This document shows, piece by piece, positions 47,273 through 58,470 of a stretch of DNA of 64,000 nt; positions within the stretch are counted from its first letter, which is position 1; every line of letters begins with the position of its first letter. Source of the stretch: a virus; the IMG/VR virus record IMGVR_UViG_3300042691_053605, positions 1-64,000 of that record; one strand, 5' to 3'. The notes under the pieces were generated by a model. That model was not told the origin of the DNA. It did no database searches and saw only the letters and a program-made list of their open reading frames with translations. A program made the translations under genes and the position numbers.

Positions 47273-50200
47273 AGATCCGTTTTAGAACTGCGCTTATGGA
47301 ATAAGAATTTGGCGCCTTTGTATCTAACACTTTTTCCAAAACATAGGTATAATCATTAATGGATGTATTTTTTACACCTTTATCTTCACGGTAACCTGCA
47401 GAAAGTTTTTCTGCTTCATCTAATACAATATCTAAAACAGGAAGCCCTTCATTATTATTTGCGTATAGCGTAATTGCTGAAACCTCGTATAACGGAATGA
47501 TATTTTTTTCCAAGTATTCAATTTTTAGAACTTCCAGCTCAGAAGGAGTATACGTAATAGCAGGGATCCCTAAAGAATTAAACCATGCAAAATCATCAAA
47601 ACTAGTAGATTCTAAAATTCCTTCAAGCAAGCCTCTTTTTAGACGTGTTTTAAGATCTAATGTAATTTTTAGAATAGGTTTGCTCTCAAGAGACGAATTT
47701 TCAACTGTTTTAACCTCATCTAAACTTGAAACCCCAATTGATTTTTTAGGCTCAATTATTTCATAAGAGACTTCCGTTTCTAGGAAAGTTTGAAAGTCAA
47801 ATGTGTTAGGAACAATCATAGCCTTTCCTGCTAAAAATACCTTGGTTTCTTGCATTTCTTCAGTTCCTGGAACCGCAAAATAATTTGTGGTAGAGGTGTA
47901 CTTTCTGTAAAAATCTGCATCCCATGTGCTATCAAGCGCATGTACATTCTTTTTGTCAATTGCAATTTCTCCAATTAAAGGATATAGACTTTTGTATGCG
48001 GAGGTCCTCGATATTTCTAAGACTTCTTGATCTGAAACTTTATTGTAAAAATAATTTCGCAATAAACCTGCAACCGCTGAGTTGCCATTAATATGAGTAT
48101 TGCGTAAAACATAATCCTTTTCAAAATGTCGTGTAAAACTTTCGTCCTCCCGAGCCCAAAAACTTACGATTTCTAGAGTTTTAGGCTCATAAAAACCACG
48201 ATGCCTAAATTCATATTCTTGTTCATTGGTAGTTACTAAATCATATCCAATAAATTCGGTATTTTCATACTCAAGAGGTTTATCCGTGTCATCTTTGTAG
48301 TAGTATTTGCTTAGCTTTTTAATTTTATCAAATGGCACAAATTCTAGTTCAAAATCAGGTGTTTCTTGTATAACAATTCCGGTTTGCGTAATTTTTTTGT
48401 GCAAAATGTATGCAGATTTTTCATTAAACATTTTGAAAATGCTGGCATAAGAAATAAAGTTTTTACGACTTTGATAAAATTGAGTTCCGCCTCGCAGATT
48501 AAATGTTTGCGTAACATCATAACTAGAAAATGGCATCATATTTTTTTGCGAACTCACATAATAGTATGGAGGATATGGAGAAAGAGTTCCTAGTACATCA
48601 AATGATGTATATTTATTTGCAATTGCACGAGATTTTTGATTTGTGGACGGATTTTGATAGCGAATGTAGGAAGAAACGCTACCAAAAGTTAGATAATCTA
48701 ATTTAATGTCCTCCAGTATATTACGGGAGTCGTACACAAAATATGTATACGGCAATGTTTGATTCAATCTTGAAGAGCTGCTTAATTCAGATAAAACTCC
48801 ATCCACTGTTAAAGTATTCTTTGGTAACGGTACGCCAGGAACAGAAGGCGCAGACGTAAATTTCGGAATACCGGTTAAATTTGATCCAATACGGCCTCCC
48901 ATGTAATAATCAATAAAGCCTTTATACAAATCAATAGTAGGAAAAACTTCCTTGTAAATTGGGAAATAATCAATGCTATTATTTGTATTAGGATATGCAA
49001 GAGTTGAGTCTGCCAAATTTTCTAAAGGCTGAAACAAAATTTTAATCTCATCATTAACAAAATTTGTATTTCCTACTAGCCAGGTCTTTCCTCCTAATTT
49101 AGTATCATCTAATTCAACCCGAGTAGACCCTAAAAATAATTGACGATACCTTGAAATTTTCAAGGCTTGCGGAATGTCTGCTGCATATTTACTATATGGC
49201 GCGGAGGACGCATTAAAATAATCCGCGGTTGTTAGGAAATTTTCATACGAACTAATTGAAGCCGTATAAGGCATTTCCATAGGATATTTTACGTCAGGCG
49301 TATTAAAACCATAGCCATTTGGTTTAGTCGTAAAAAACTTTGAATATGCGCCGTATCCGCCTGGCCATTGTGTTGACATGCTGGCTCTTAATTGATCAAT
49401 GGCGTAATAGAAAAATGAATAATCACCAAGACCCGCAGACAATCGATAATCCTGCACATATATTGTAATTATCATCAATATTGTTTTGAACTTTTCGTTA
49501 TCAATAAGTTCAATTTGTATAGGCTTTTCTTCTGCAAAATTATTATGAGTTACAAATCTAGCGATTGCAGCAAATCGGTATTGGTTAAATCTTTCAGATT
49601 CATTAATAGGAACTCGAGGTGTTACCGTTGTATCGTAATCAATTACATTAATTTTGGCGCCTCTAAATAGAGTTTGCGATTTTCCAAGTCCTGCTATGTA
49701 ATTAAAAAATGTGTATCTTTCTTCTCTTGATTTTGGTACTAGAATATTTGATGGCGATATTTCATTAGGATATCCAACAACAAAGTATTTTCCAAACCAA
49801 TCAAACGTATTATCAGTTGAAAGTAATTCATACCAGCTTTTTCCATTATATGCAATGTCACTTAACTTTTGGAAAAAATATGATCTAGATCCTTCTAAAG
49901 ATTCTTCAGGATAATCTTTTGGAACATTATCAAGGTACGGAAATTCATGTGTTAACAATAGTGGCTCAGTAAAGTCTACCTCAGAATCTGGCGAAAAATT
50001 TGTAATACCAAATGCTGAAGAGTTATTAAGCCTATAATAGTTATCACGTGCATCCGTTCCTTCCTGCACCCATTTCATAATGCTGGGTACAACTTTTGAT
50101 ACGACCGCCAAATCCTTTTGGCCATTTTCTCGTAAACGGTCATACTCAGAAAGCAGCATTTGATATGTAAATTTATCAAATGACTGTTCCTGCGTATATT

Positions 50201-53200
50201 GCTGGATCTGCTGCATATCGTTTTCCGTTAAGAAATCAGTTAATGAAGAAAACCCAGCAAAACTTTTGATGTTTTGGTCGTTATAGTAGGTAGAGCTCTG
50301 CAGTCTAAATTTGAAATCAAAATCGTAAGTCGGCGGATTAGTTGTCAGAACACTGTCAAATAATGTAATTTCTGAAATTCTTGCTTTTGTAAATCGCGCT
50401 TCTGTGTCCGCCTTTGTGTATAATTTTTTTCTTACATAATTTCGTGTACCTACAGCAGTATACTGTGGTCCAAAATTGGATTGATCGGTTGTGCCGGATC
50501 CTGGCTGTGGGTTAACATAATTGTAAGGGCCGGGATCCAAAACGGATCCGCGATCTTCTTGGTAATCATTCGGTACTTCCATTGTATCGTAAAAGTACAG
50601 AGGATAAAACGTATTTAGAAGAATACTTTGCAAACCTTTATGCTGCTGTGGATTTTCGGTAGGAAACGCGCTTGCTGCATCTAAATATGTTTTGTATACT
50701 ATGGTGTCAGCAAGTTTCCACTCCTTAACATTATTATCGTAAAGTTCAATTTTTATTTGAACATCACAAGTTTCAGTAGAAGGTCCTGCATAATTTTCTG
50801 TAGAAAAAGTTAATTCATAGTTTTCTCCCATATTCAAAAGAACGGGTTCGGAAACTACATTTGAATTTGCAACGCTAATTCTGTGTTCACCCAAAACATC
50901 CTCTCGATTGTAATAACGCAAAAGCTCTACCGCTGGTGAATATGAATACTCGGAAAAATACGTGTCAACATCAAAGTTTTTAATTGGATATACGGAAAAT
51001 ACTCCTAGAGTTGGACGGTATACTTGGTACGCGATAATTTTTTTGTCAAATGTTAAAAAGAACTCGCTGCGTTCTCTATCAATTTGAACAACTGAATACG
51101 CATCGTAACCTTGTATATTTGACTCATCCATAAACGGAAGTGAGTAAACATATTTTCCTTGAACATTCCAACCTTTTAATCGTGAATAATTTCCTTTTTG
51201 CACCTGAAACCATTGTTGGTATATGACGCTTGAATTAAGAATTGAAATTTCACCAATGCCAATTGCCTCGCCAACAAAATCTCCAGTAACTGGTTTGTCT
51301 ATTGTAATTTCATTAAAGGCAGCATTAATTTGTGTTACTCGTGAATTCGCAGCAATAAATTTTCCAGTAATAGGAGCTCCTACATATACATTTGTAACAT
51401 TTGAAAGATTTGTTAGCGTATACGAACCATTTAGAGCATCTCCTGTTACCTCTATTTTTCGGTCGGAATAATACCTTTTACCGTCCTGTAAACTTATCTT
51501 AGCCCGTGCTCTGTTCCTCTGGACGCCTCCTATAAAATACTGTGAACTTGATATATTTCCATAGGTAAATTCATAAAGGCGGGATTGCTCGACTACTACA
51601 TTTGCCAAATCCATTTCAAAATTAGGAGTTTGCAAAACTGTCGTGTTTGGCCCTACACCGTAATAGTTAACAGTTCCACTTGTGGTAGGACTTAGAGGAT
51701 CCGGATTTTCTCTTACCTCAACAGTCCATATATTTGTTCCGCTGAGATTGGCCTTAATATAATAGAGATCAGTTCTATAGTACGGAGAATTATTGTACAC
51801 GGTAATCGGCATATCAATAGATGAACTGCCAGTTATTACAATAAAGGTGGAAGAGGTTTCGCCAATTTCTACATTTGATTTTTCATAATATCCTAAATTG
51901 TGAGGGACGCTATAATCTTCTACGTAGTGGCGTGAAAACTCAATTTTGTTACCGTCTTCCCACCGCTCTTTTGACTTAAGATATATCGAGCTGCCTTTTA
52001 CGTATGCAGTAACTATTGAATTTTTGAAAGAATTTATACATGTACCAATTGCATTAGCAACTTGTTCAGGAGTTCCAACATTGCAAAAAGTATTTAGATT
52101 ATCTCTTCCTTGTGGATCGTAAACCGGATAATCCCAGGATTCTCCTGGGGCAAGCCCTACAGGATTTGCTTCCATTTTCCAACGGTAGGAACTGTAATTA
52201 GGCTGTCCAAAGAAATTAAGTTCACCCGCAGTACTTGTTGTAGTTACGTCAGTAACATTTCCGTCAAACACAGTAACGTCCCAAACATTGCCAGCAAAAA
52301 ATGTATTTGGTAAAGAATATCTTTCAAAAGCCAAATATGAATCAACATACAGAGTTTGAGGATTTGACAAATCCATTTCAACCTGCGTATAAAAAAGTGA
52401 AGGCGTGGTAGAAACTGTATAATCAGGAACTGTAACCTCAAATGTTACAATTTGGCCTACAATCGAAATAATTTCTAATTTGTAATAGTAGTCTCTTCTT
52501 TCGGTATTTAATTTCTTAAGTGCAATTTCCAAAACTTCGCCTTCTGCAATAGGAATTCCTGAATTTAATATGTCAGAAACCTCTAAAACTAATTGAGCGT
52601 TACCGCCATCCAGCAGATCGGCGTTAGACTGCGAAGATATTTGTGTAATTCCTCCGTAATCACTGATATTTTCGGAAGTATCAAAAAGACCTATTTGCGT
52701 AACTCTTCTAAAAGCGTCAGTTCCAGGATTTCCGTAATTTACTTCGGATAATGAGTTTGCTCTCTTAAACACCTCATTTCTATCCTTTACATAAAAAATT
52801 CGAAGAGGATCATCTACCATTGCAGATAGAGGAAACTTACCATTAACTAACCCTTGATAACCTGGTGTTGAAGACGTATTAATGGTTCCATTAGGATTAT
52901 TATGATAGTAGTGAACGGGAAGTTTAACACCATTTGGATTTGTTTGTATAAAAGGCTGTAAGTTAAAAGGCTCCCCATCTACTCCGGATTTAGGAGTAGG
53001 TGTTTGGCCTGAAATTGCGCCTAAAATTGTTGGCTCAATTTCAAATTCCGCTAATTGATTTTCAGAAACATACAGACCAAAATACCTATTTATGGAATAC
53101 GGTGTTGCCTCGGTATCGTCAAACAAAAATTCTAAATTGATTAGATTTGCAGAAATAATTTTGTTTCTTTCAAATCCTTGAGTAACGAAATTTTCAAAAT

Positions 53201-54941
53201 CAAGTATACGGTTATCGGACTTCCAAAAATCGTACAAAAATTCCCCTCGGCCTGTAATAGTGCCACTTGTATAATCTATTCCGTTCCAGGTGGTTTGCAC
53301 GTCAGAATCAAAAGACACCTCAAGAGGTCTTTCTAAAAATCTGCCGTCATTTACAGTCTTTCTTAAATACGTTCCAAGAGGCGAAGATTCACGCATATCA
53401 AATGTTTTGATAATTTGTGCATCTCTAAAAAATTCCTGGAACTTTCCTAAATTACTAGTGCCTGTATATGTTTCCGGATTGATTGGATGAGCCAATCTAA
53501 AAATTACAAAAAAATCTGGCAGCGTTTTTCGCATCCATAATGGAGCGAAAAAACTTAAACTTTCATCATAAAAACGGCTTTTAAGCTGTTCTACACCGTA
53601 ATTGTAAAAGTTGTCATACTGTTCGGAAAACTCTCGTTTGGTATTAAGATACTGATCATCTTTTTGGTATAATTGATAAACAGTGCTTGCAGGAGTTTTT
53701 CCTTGATCAAAAAAGTAAAACAAATCTCTTTGATACGATGTATTAGCACTAACCGGATACTTTTTGTATTTTGCATCTGACAGTTCTTCCGATGCATCAA
53801 TACTGTTTAGCCATAGAGATCCGTTTGAATCAACGGTAAGCTTAACATTGCCTGTTAATTTTGGATTTGTTTTAAGAAGAGAATACGAAGTTTTATCATC
53901 AAAAATTTCGGTAACTGTAGGAAATTCATTTTGATAGGTTGTTCTTGTAGTTTTAATATCAGTCTCTGGATATCCAAATAAATGAACCTCTTGGTAATCA
54001 ATATATCCGGTGCCCGTAGTAAGCGGAAGTACTTGTCCATAAACTTTTTCCGTTTCATCCAAATATCCTACAATAGTAGAGTTATATTCCCAGTTTTCTG
54101 GAGAAGGCCCATTATTTTTAATTATCGCAATTAAGAAATTAATTTTGAGATGAGAGTTAGAGACCCCATCATAATCAATTCTCCAAGTTAATCTTGGGTT
54201 TGCTCCAGAAGCTCCTTGGTATTTTGACCAAGGATTTGTAATACCCGATGATATTCGAGTATAATAGTTGGAAGCAGTTGGCCAATCATCTGCTAAATCC
54301 ATTCCGTTAAATTGGTTTGCCGCCAAAGGTGTGTTATCGTAATAAATTGGTGGCGTAGATTTAAGAGATGCTGTTGCAACTTCAGAAGTGCTTGTTTGGT
54401 TAATATACCAGTTATTGTCAACTGACCATTTTCCAATTTGAATTAAAAATTCCTGGCCACTTATTTGTATTGAGCCAGGATTTGAAATTGTAATGTAATA
54501 AACAAGTTCTCTGCCTGCACCAATTTGAACCAGTTTTGTTCCTTTATCTATAACGGTTGATCCAAATCTAACATTATCAATAGGGCCTGCACTACTTGTT
54601 GAAGTAGATTCGCCTTCAAGGGTTCTTCTGAACATGGTAACAGCTTTTACGTCGTCGCCAAGCTGTATTGATTCCCAAGAAGCCAGCGAAAAATCCCCGT
54701 TTGATAATGCAAAATCGCTTTCTCTAAACCAAAATTCTCCGGCAGGAGGAACCGTTGAGGGTATATATGTCCAACCTTCAAATTTTGATTCAAATGTTTG
54801 TGGCTGAATATAAGGAGCAACCCAAAGAGTATCCGTTGCCGGTAAATTTTCAGTAGGTTCTATACTTAGAAAAAGAGTGGTTCTGCCTTGAACCACTATC
54901 TCTTTTTCAAAATTTACTCTGTAAAAATCTGTGTTTGCCAT
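47271..54941 (-). CDS. Very large structural protein (2556 residues)
   Basis: One of the longest genes in the window. The N-terminus MANTDFYRVNFEKEIVVQGR starts a beta sandwich. The remainder repeats jelly-roll-like blocks with LEFLFDD, YYKLEIIS and similar strands. The content is high in Asn, Tyr, Thr and Pro and very low in Cys. Its size and position next to fibre genes suggest a baseplate wedge or tail-surface scaffold, a role filled in T4 by gp7 (1032) and gp10. I cannot assign a homologue. Its start overlaps the upstream stop by 1 nt. Confidence 0.6.
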   Translation of the reverse strand: MANTDFYRVNFEKEIVVQGRTTLFLSIEPTENLPATDTLWVAPYIQPQTFESKFEGWTYIPSTVPPAGEFWFRESDFALSNGDFSLASWESIQLGDDVKAVTMFRRTLEGESTSTSSAGPIDNVRFGSTVIDKGTKLVQIGAGRELVYYITISNPGSIQISGQEFLIQIGKWSVDNNWYINQTSTSEVATASLKSTPPIYYDNTPLAANQFNGMDLADDWPTASNYYTRISSGITNPWSKYQGASGANPRLTWRIDYDGVSNSHLKINFLIAIIKNNGPSPENWEYNSTIVGYLDETEKVYGQVLPLTTGTGYIDYQEVHLFGYPETDIKTTRTTYQNEFPTVTEIFDDKTSYSLLKTNPKLTGNVKLTVDSNGSLWLNSIDASEELSDAKYKKYPVSANTSYQRDLFYFFDQGKTPASTVYQLYQKDDQYLNTKREFSEQYDNFYNYGVEQLKSRFYDESLSFFAPLWMRKTLPDFFVIFRLAHPINPETYTGTSNLGKFQEFFRDAQIIKTFDMRESSPLGTYLRKTVNDGRFLERPLEVSFDSDVQTTWNGIDYTSGTITGRGEFLYDFWKSDNRILDFENFVTQGFERNKIISANLINLEFLFDDTEATPYSINRYFGLYVSENQLAEFEIEPTILGAISGQTPTPKSGVDGEPFNLQPFIQTNPNGVKLPVHYYHNNPNGTINTSSTPGYQGLVNGKFPLSAMVDDPLRIFYVKDRNEVFKRANSLSEVNYGNPGTDAFRRVTQIGLFDTSENISDYGGITQISSQSNADLLDGGNAQLVLEVSDILNSGIPIAEGEVLEIALKKLNTERRDYYYKLEIISIVGQIVTFEVTVPDYTVSTTPSLFYTQVEMDLSNPQTLYVDSYLAFERYSLPNTFFAGNVWDVTVFDGNVTDVTTTSTAGELNFFGQPNYSSYRWKMEANPVGLAPGESWDYPVYDPQGRDNLNTFCNVGTPEQVANAIGTCINSFKNSIVTAYVKGSSIYLKSKERWEDGNKIEFSRHYVEDYSVPHNLGYYEKSNVEIGETSSTFIVITGSSSIDMPITVYNNSPYYRTDLYYIKANLSGTNIWTVEVRENPDPLSPTTSGTVNYYGVGPNTTVLQTPNFEMDLANVVVEQSRLYEFTYGNISSSQYFIGGVQRNRARAKISLQDGKRYYSDRKIEVTGDALNGSYTLTNLSNVTNVYVGAPITGKFIAANSRVTQINAAFNEITIDKPVTGDFVGEAIGIGEISILNSSVIYQQWFQVQKGNYSRLKGWNVQGKYVYSLPFMDESNIQGYDAYSVVQIDRERSEFFLTFDKKIIAYQVYRPTLGVFSVYPIKNFDVDTYFSEYSYSPAVELLRYYNREDVLGEHRISVANSNVVSEPVLLNMGENYELTFSTENYAGPSTETCDVQIKIELYDNNVKEWKLADTIVYKTYLDAASAFPTENPQQHKGLQSILLNTFYPLYFYDTMEVPNDYQEDRGSVLDPGPYNYVNPQPGSGTTDQSNFGPQYTAVGTRNYVRKKLYTKADTEARFTKARISEITLFDSVLTTNPPTYDFDFKFRLQSSTYYNDQNIKSFAGFSSLTDFLTENDMQQIQQYTQEQSFDKFTYQMLLSEYDRLRENGQKDLAVVSKVVPSIMKWVQEGTDARDNYYRLNNSSAFGITNFSPDSEVDFTEPLLLTHEFPYLDNVPKDYPEESLEGSRSYFFQKLSDIAYNGKSWYELLSTDNTFDWFGKYFVVGYPNEISPSNILVPKSREERYTFFNYIAGLGKSQTLFRGAKINVIDYDTTVTPRVPINESERFNQYRFAAIARFVTHNNFAEEKPIQIELIDNEKFKTILMIITIYVQDYRLSAGLGDYSFFYYAIDQLRASMSTQWPGGYGAYSKFFTTKPNGYGFNTPDVKYPMEMPYTASISSYENFLTTADYFNASSAPYSKYAADIPQALKISRYRQLFLGSTRVELDDTKLGGKTWLVGNTNFVNDEIKILFQPLENLADSTLAYPNTNNSIDYFPIYKEVFPTIDLYKGFIDYYMGGRIGSNLTGIPKFTSAPSVPGVPLPKNTLTVDGVLSELSSSSRLNQTLPYTYFVYDSRNILEDIKLDYLTFGSVSSYIRYQNPSTNQKSRAIANKYTSFDVLGTLSPYPPYYYVSSQKNMMPFSSYDVTQTFNLRGGTQFYQSRKNFISYASIFKMFNEKSAYILHKKITQTGIVIQETPDFELEFVPFDKIKKLSKYYYKDDTDKPLEYENTEFIGYDLVTTNEQEYEFRHRGFYEPKTLEIVSFWAREDESFTRHFEKDYVLRNTHINGNSAVAGLLRNYFYNKVSDQEVLEISRTSAYKSLYPLIGEIAIDKKNVHALDSTWDADFYRKYTSTTNYFAVPGTEEMQETKVFLAGKAMIVPNTFDFQTFLETEVSYEIIEPKKSIGVSSLDEVKTVENSSLESKPILKITLDLKTRLKRGLLEGILESTSFDDFAWFNSLGIPAITYTPSELEVLKIEYLEKNIIPLYEVSAITLYANNNEGLPVLDIVLDEAEKLSAGYREDKGVKNTSINDYTYVLEKVLDTKAPNSYSISAVLKRI

Positions 54942-57900
54942 TAGCTAGTTAGAGACTTTATTGTATTTTTGCTGTAGGTAATGTTTTCTCGGGTTTTAAC
55001 TAGAGATGTTTGTATTTCATCTACTCGTTGTGCCAAAGATTCGCGTTTGTAAGTTGCTTTTACTGCTACATCAAAAGAAAATACAGTGGTGTCTTTTACA
55101 TAGATATCTATCCCGATCTTTTTTGAGTAATTCAATTGTGAAGGCGGTGTCCAACCAGGAGTTGAATCGTATCCACCAACATATCCGGTACCAGTTCCTG
55201 TGTTATCACCGGCAAAATCGGTCATTCTGAATTGGTAAATGATAGGCACCTGAATAGCATTTGATTCACCGGTACCTACATCCTTAACGGCTCGATAATC
55301 GGTTCCATCAACCAATAATTGGTCAAACGTTGCAGGCGCTACAAAAAGATATGATCCACAAGTGTTTTTTCCTATCAAATACCTGTCATTATCGGTAAAT
55401 CCAAATTTATCTGGCATCTCATTAATAAGAGGAGTATACGGAGCAACCATTGGGAACGGCCCGTTTACTGACCAGTTATTTTGGTATCTTAATTGTTGAT
55501 AGCCTTTTTCTCCTGCGTTAAAATTGTAGGAATGCCTAAATGCACTAACAGATTCCGGCGCCTCAGGATAACCTTCTGCATTTACCGTTGTGATGGTAGG
55601 CTGCTGAAGAGATGCCAAGGTAGGTGAACCTGATGAAATTGCAGGATGAGCAACGTGAATACAAAAATTAGAAAGAGTACCATTTCCATTAGGAACCCCC
55701 GCAGTATATCCTCCGCTCCATACGTAATTGGTAGTTCCAGCAGAAGGAGTATTTGGAGTTAAATGACGTGTATTTCCTGATGGAGGATCCATATACAGAG
55801 GATTTGCTAAACCAATATCTGTATAGCGGCTGTATAAAAATTGCGATTTTAATTGTCCACTTTGATAAAAAGCGGATGCAATTTTATTTGCATTATTAGT
55901 ATCAGCGTTTGCAACCGAGGTGTTTACTATTGGAACAATATCGTATCTTCTGCTGGTTTGATAATCGGTATCAGTAGAAGATAAACTCACTGGCAAATTA
56001 TCGCCAAGTCCACCCGGGAATCTTGAAACAAGTTCCAGCGTTGCAACAATTGGGTTTTCAATAGAGAGAGTATAAATCTTATTAATAACTGCGCCTCTTT
56101 GAGCGGATGCAGGTAGCAGGGCTACATAATCCACATAATATCCAGCAAAAAGGTTAATGGTAGAACCGGTTTGTATCTCAGTTTTTGATGATGTATCATT
56201 ATCAATCAAATAAACTTTTAGTTCGCCTTTAGCACTTGCGATAGCATTCTGTATCTCTTGAATAGCAGAATCCATAGCTTTTAATTTGTCATATAGAGAT
56301 ATGATCTGCCCGGCCGCATCATAAAAAGACGATGAAATAACATCTGCGCTATGAGCGTAATATTGTTCGCCAGCATTAAATGAGGAACTTAAATGTATGT
56401 CTAATCCTTTTGCATTTAAGTCTTCTTCTAATTGAACTTTTGTAATTTCCTGAGAAGCCTGGTTTAGAGCAATTACTGCTTCATCCTCACCAGTTAGCTC
56501 TTGTGGAAAATCAATAGTTACGATATTAGAGGGTACTGACGTAAGCGGTGATACCGGCCAGCCTGCTTCGGAAACTGATATTACATAAAATTCAACCTTT
56601 TCGCCTTTGCTGATAGGAATATCTACCTGATTGATATTAATAACATCCGGGTTTTCAATGTCTTCAGCGTCCCAAATGTATTTTCCAGTAGAAACATCAT
56701 AACTCTTTCTGCGAATTTCTGATTTGACTTGTACTAGATTTGAAAAACTTGCTCTACGAGTTTCTCCCGTATTTGAAGTGAAATCATACTGTTTGGTATC
56801 AGAAGCGTTTCCAGCTGGATTCACATATCGGTAATACACATAAAATTGTACAACTTCCTGGAACCCGGTCTTTTCCGTAAATTTAGGTGTAGGTATGTTA
56901 AAGAATCCACGAACTCTATACTTAGGACTATCAAGGGCAGCAGGCTTATCAGTGGTTGCAGTATTTAATTCTTTTACAATACTTGCATACAGTGAAGACT
57001 GGCTGGCTTTTTCACGGATAAGAGATTGCAACTCGTTTTGTACACCGCGTCTTTCAGTTGTTGATGAAAAATTGGTAGTGTTTAGCTGCTCTTTTTTCTT
57101 ATCAATAGATTCGGTTAACTTATTTATAGTGGACTCAATTCTAACTTTATCAGAAGCCTTTTTTCGAATTGATTCAATCTCTGCTTGATCTAATTTATGT
57201 TGATTAATTTGTACTACCTTAAAATTTGCAGGATCCAAAACGGGAGCATCCGGAGTTAAACCATCAAGTGCAGAAATTACTCCATTTTTTGTTGACGATA
57301 TAAGCTGATTGCCAAAATCCATAACACGAGTTCTATAAAACTCGCCAAGATTTAGTGAGCCTTCTGCCAAATCAATGGTTAAATTGTTCGAATAAAAAGC
57401 AGTTCCAGGCGACCATTTTGTAGAAATAAGATTTGCTTCGTCATTTACATTCTTAAAGAAAACAATCTGTCTTTCGTCAAATCCGACACCTACATTTGCA
57501 AGTTTAGGTGAAAACACTTCGGAATACACTGATACGGTTTCACCTGCTACAAATGGTTCATAGCCTCTTAATCTTTTAACACCTACATATTTTGTAGTAG
57601 GATCAACCTCGGTTACTTCATAAATACTTTCGCCTTTAATTAGTTGATCTCCAATTTTAAGTGTCATGGTATTTGCCTGTACAGACAAATTGTCATTATA
57701 TTGAATAGTGTTAAACAGGTATCTTCTTTTTGTAACCTCGGTTCCGTCCTGAAGAGTTACTTTTTGATCACGGTAGGAAACTACAATAAAATCGCCACTG
57801 TATCTAACAACTGATAGAGGTAAATCCATTATCTCTTCATCTACAAAATACGCATAATTTTTTCTTTGTAGATCAACCAACAAATTAACGTAATCAATAT

Positions 57901-58426
57901 CATTACGGCCAGACAAAGAGGTATCAAAGTAATCAATTATTTCTTGGGTAGAAGCATTTAAGATTAAACGCTTAACTCCAATTTTTGATTCGTTTTGAGC
58001 AATATACTTTGTAACATCAAAACTTACCTTCATGGCAGGTGACATTAGGTTTTCAAAAAACCAATTGTTTTCGGCGGTAAATTTAGATGGCACCGTAACC
58101 GTTCCAATTCGTGGAGGGTCTACCGGTGTTTTAGTCTGAATGATTCTCTTAAAAGTTCCGTCAGGCATTCTGATGTACGCATCAGAATCAAAACCCATTA
58201 AGCTTGTAAGAGTATTATCAATTCTTTGAATTGAACTTTTAATTCCAGAAAAAGAAGGAATTGTATAAGTGCTAGTAGTACCATCGGTATTTTGCGTGGT
58301 GACGGTTATTACGTCAGCGTCCGTGGTTACTGCTTGAGATTGCTTTGCAATAATCTCAAGCGCATTGTTTTGTAGGCGAATAAACTCCGCTAAAACTGTA
58401 GAAAAACTGTTGCTGGTCCCTGCCAT
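54941..58426 (-). CDS. Large structural protein with FN3-like region (1161 residues)
   Basis: A helical N-terminus (NSFSTVLAEFIRLQNNALEI) leads into a beta region. A coiled-coil stalk follows at about 410-480 (KKASDKVRIESTINKLTESI). A fibronectin-III-like segment comes next (QEVVQFYVYYRYVNPAGNAS...EKVEFYVISVSEAGWPVSPL). A C-terminal helix pair ends the protein. This domain set is usual in tail fibres and baseplate spikes. Role inferred from position. Confidence 0.6.
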   Translation of the reverse strand: MAGTSNSFSTVLAEFIRLQNNALEIIAKQSQAVTTDADVITVTTQNTDGTTSTYTIPSFSGIKSSIQRIDNTLTSLMGFDSDAYIRMPDGTFKRIIQTKTPVDPPRIGTVTVPSKFTAENNWFFENLMSPAMKVSFDVTKYIAQNESKIGVKRLILNASTQEIIDYFDTSLSGRNDIDYVNLLVDLQRKNYAYFVDEEIMDLPLSVVRYSGDFIVVSYRDQKVTLQDGTEVTKRRYLFNTIQYNDNLSVQANTMTLKIGDQLIKGESIYEVTEVDPTTKYVGVKRLRGYEPFVAGETVSVYSEVFSPKLANVGVGFDERQIVFFKNVNDEANLISTKWSPGTAFYSNNLTIDLAEGSLNLGEFYRTRVMDFGNQLISSTKNGVISALDGLTPDAPVLDPANFKVVQINQHKLDQAEIESIRKKASDKVRIESTINKLTESIDKKKEQLNTTNFSSTTERRGVQNELQSLIREKASQSSLYASIVKELNTATTDKPAALDSPKYRVRGFFNIPTPKFTEKTGFQEVVQFYVYYRYVNPAGNASDTKQYDFTSNTGETRRASFSNLVQVKSEIRRKSYDVSTGKYIWDAEDIENPDVININQVDIPISKGEKVEFYVISVSEAGWPVSPLTSVPSNIVTIDFPQELTGEDEAVIALNQASQEITKVQLEEDLNAKGLDIHLSSSFNAGEQYYAHSADVISSSFYDAAGQIISLYDKLKAMDSAIQEIQNAIASAKGELKVYLIDNDTSSKTEIQTGSTINLFAGYYVDYVALLPASAQRGAVINKIYTLSIENPIVATLELVSRFPGGLGDNLPVSLSSTDTDYQTSRRYDIVPIVNTSVANADTNNANKIASAFYQSGQLKSQFLYSRYTDIGLANPLYMDPPSGNTRHLTPNTPSAGTTNYVWSGGYTAGVPNGNGTLSNFCIHVAHPAISSGSPTLASLQQPTITTVNAEGYPEAPESVSAFRHSYNFNAGEKGYQQLRYQNNWSVNGPFPMVAPYTPLINEMPDKFGFTDNDRYLIGKNTCGSYLFVAPATFDQLLVDGTDYRAVKDVGTGESNAIQVPIIYQFRMTDFAGDNTGTGTGYVGGYDSTPGWTPPSQLNYSKKIGIDIYVKDTTVFSFDVAVKATYKRESLAQRVDEIQTSLVKTRENITYSKNTIKSLTS

Positions 58427-58470
58427 TTTGACCTTTTTGTTTTATTTATCCAAGTCAATGCAGAAATACC

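Noticed and set aside
40948-58426. Numerous plus-strand and alternate-frame open frames of 60-130 codons opposite the giant structural genes
   Set aside because: Each lies wholly inside a much longer minus-strand gene with clear domain structure, and none shows a motif or good spacing.
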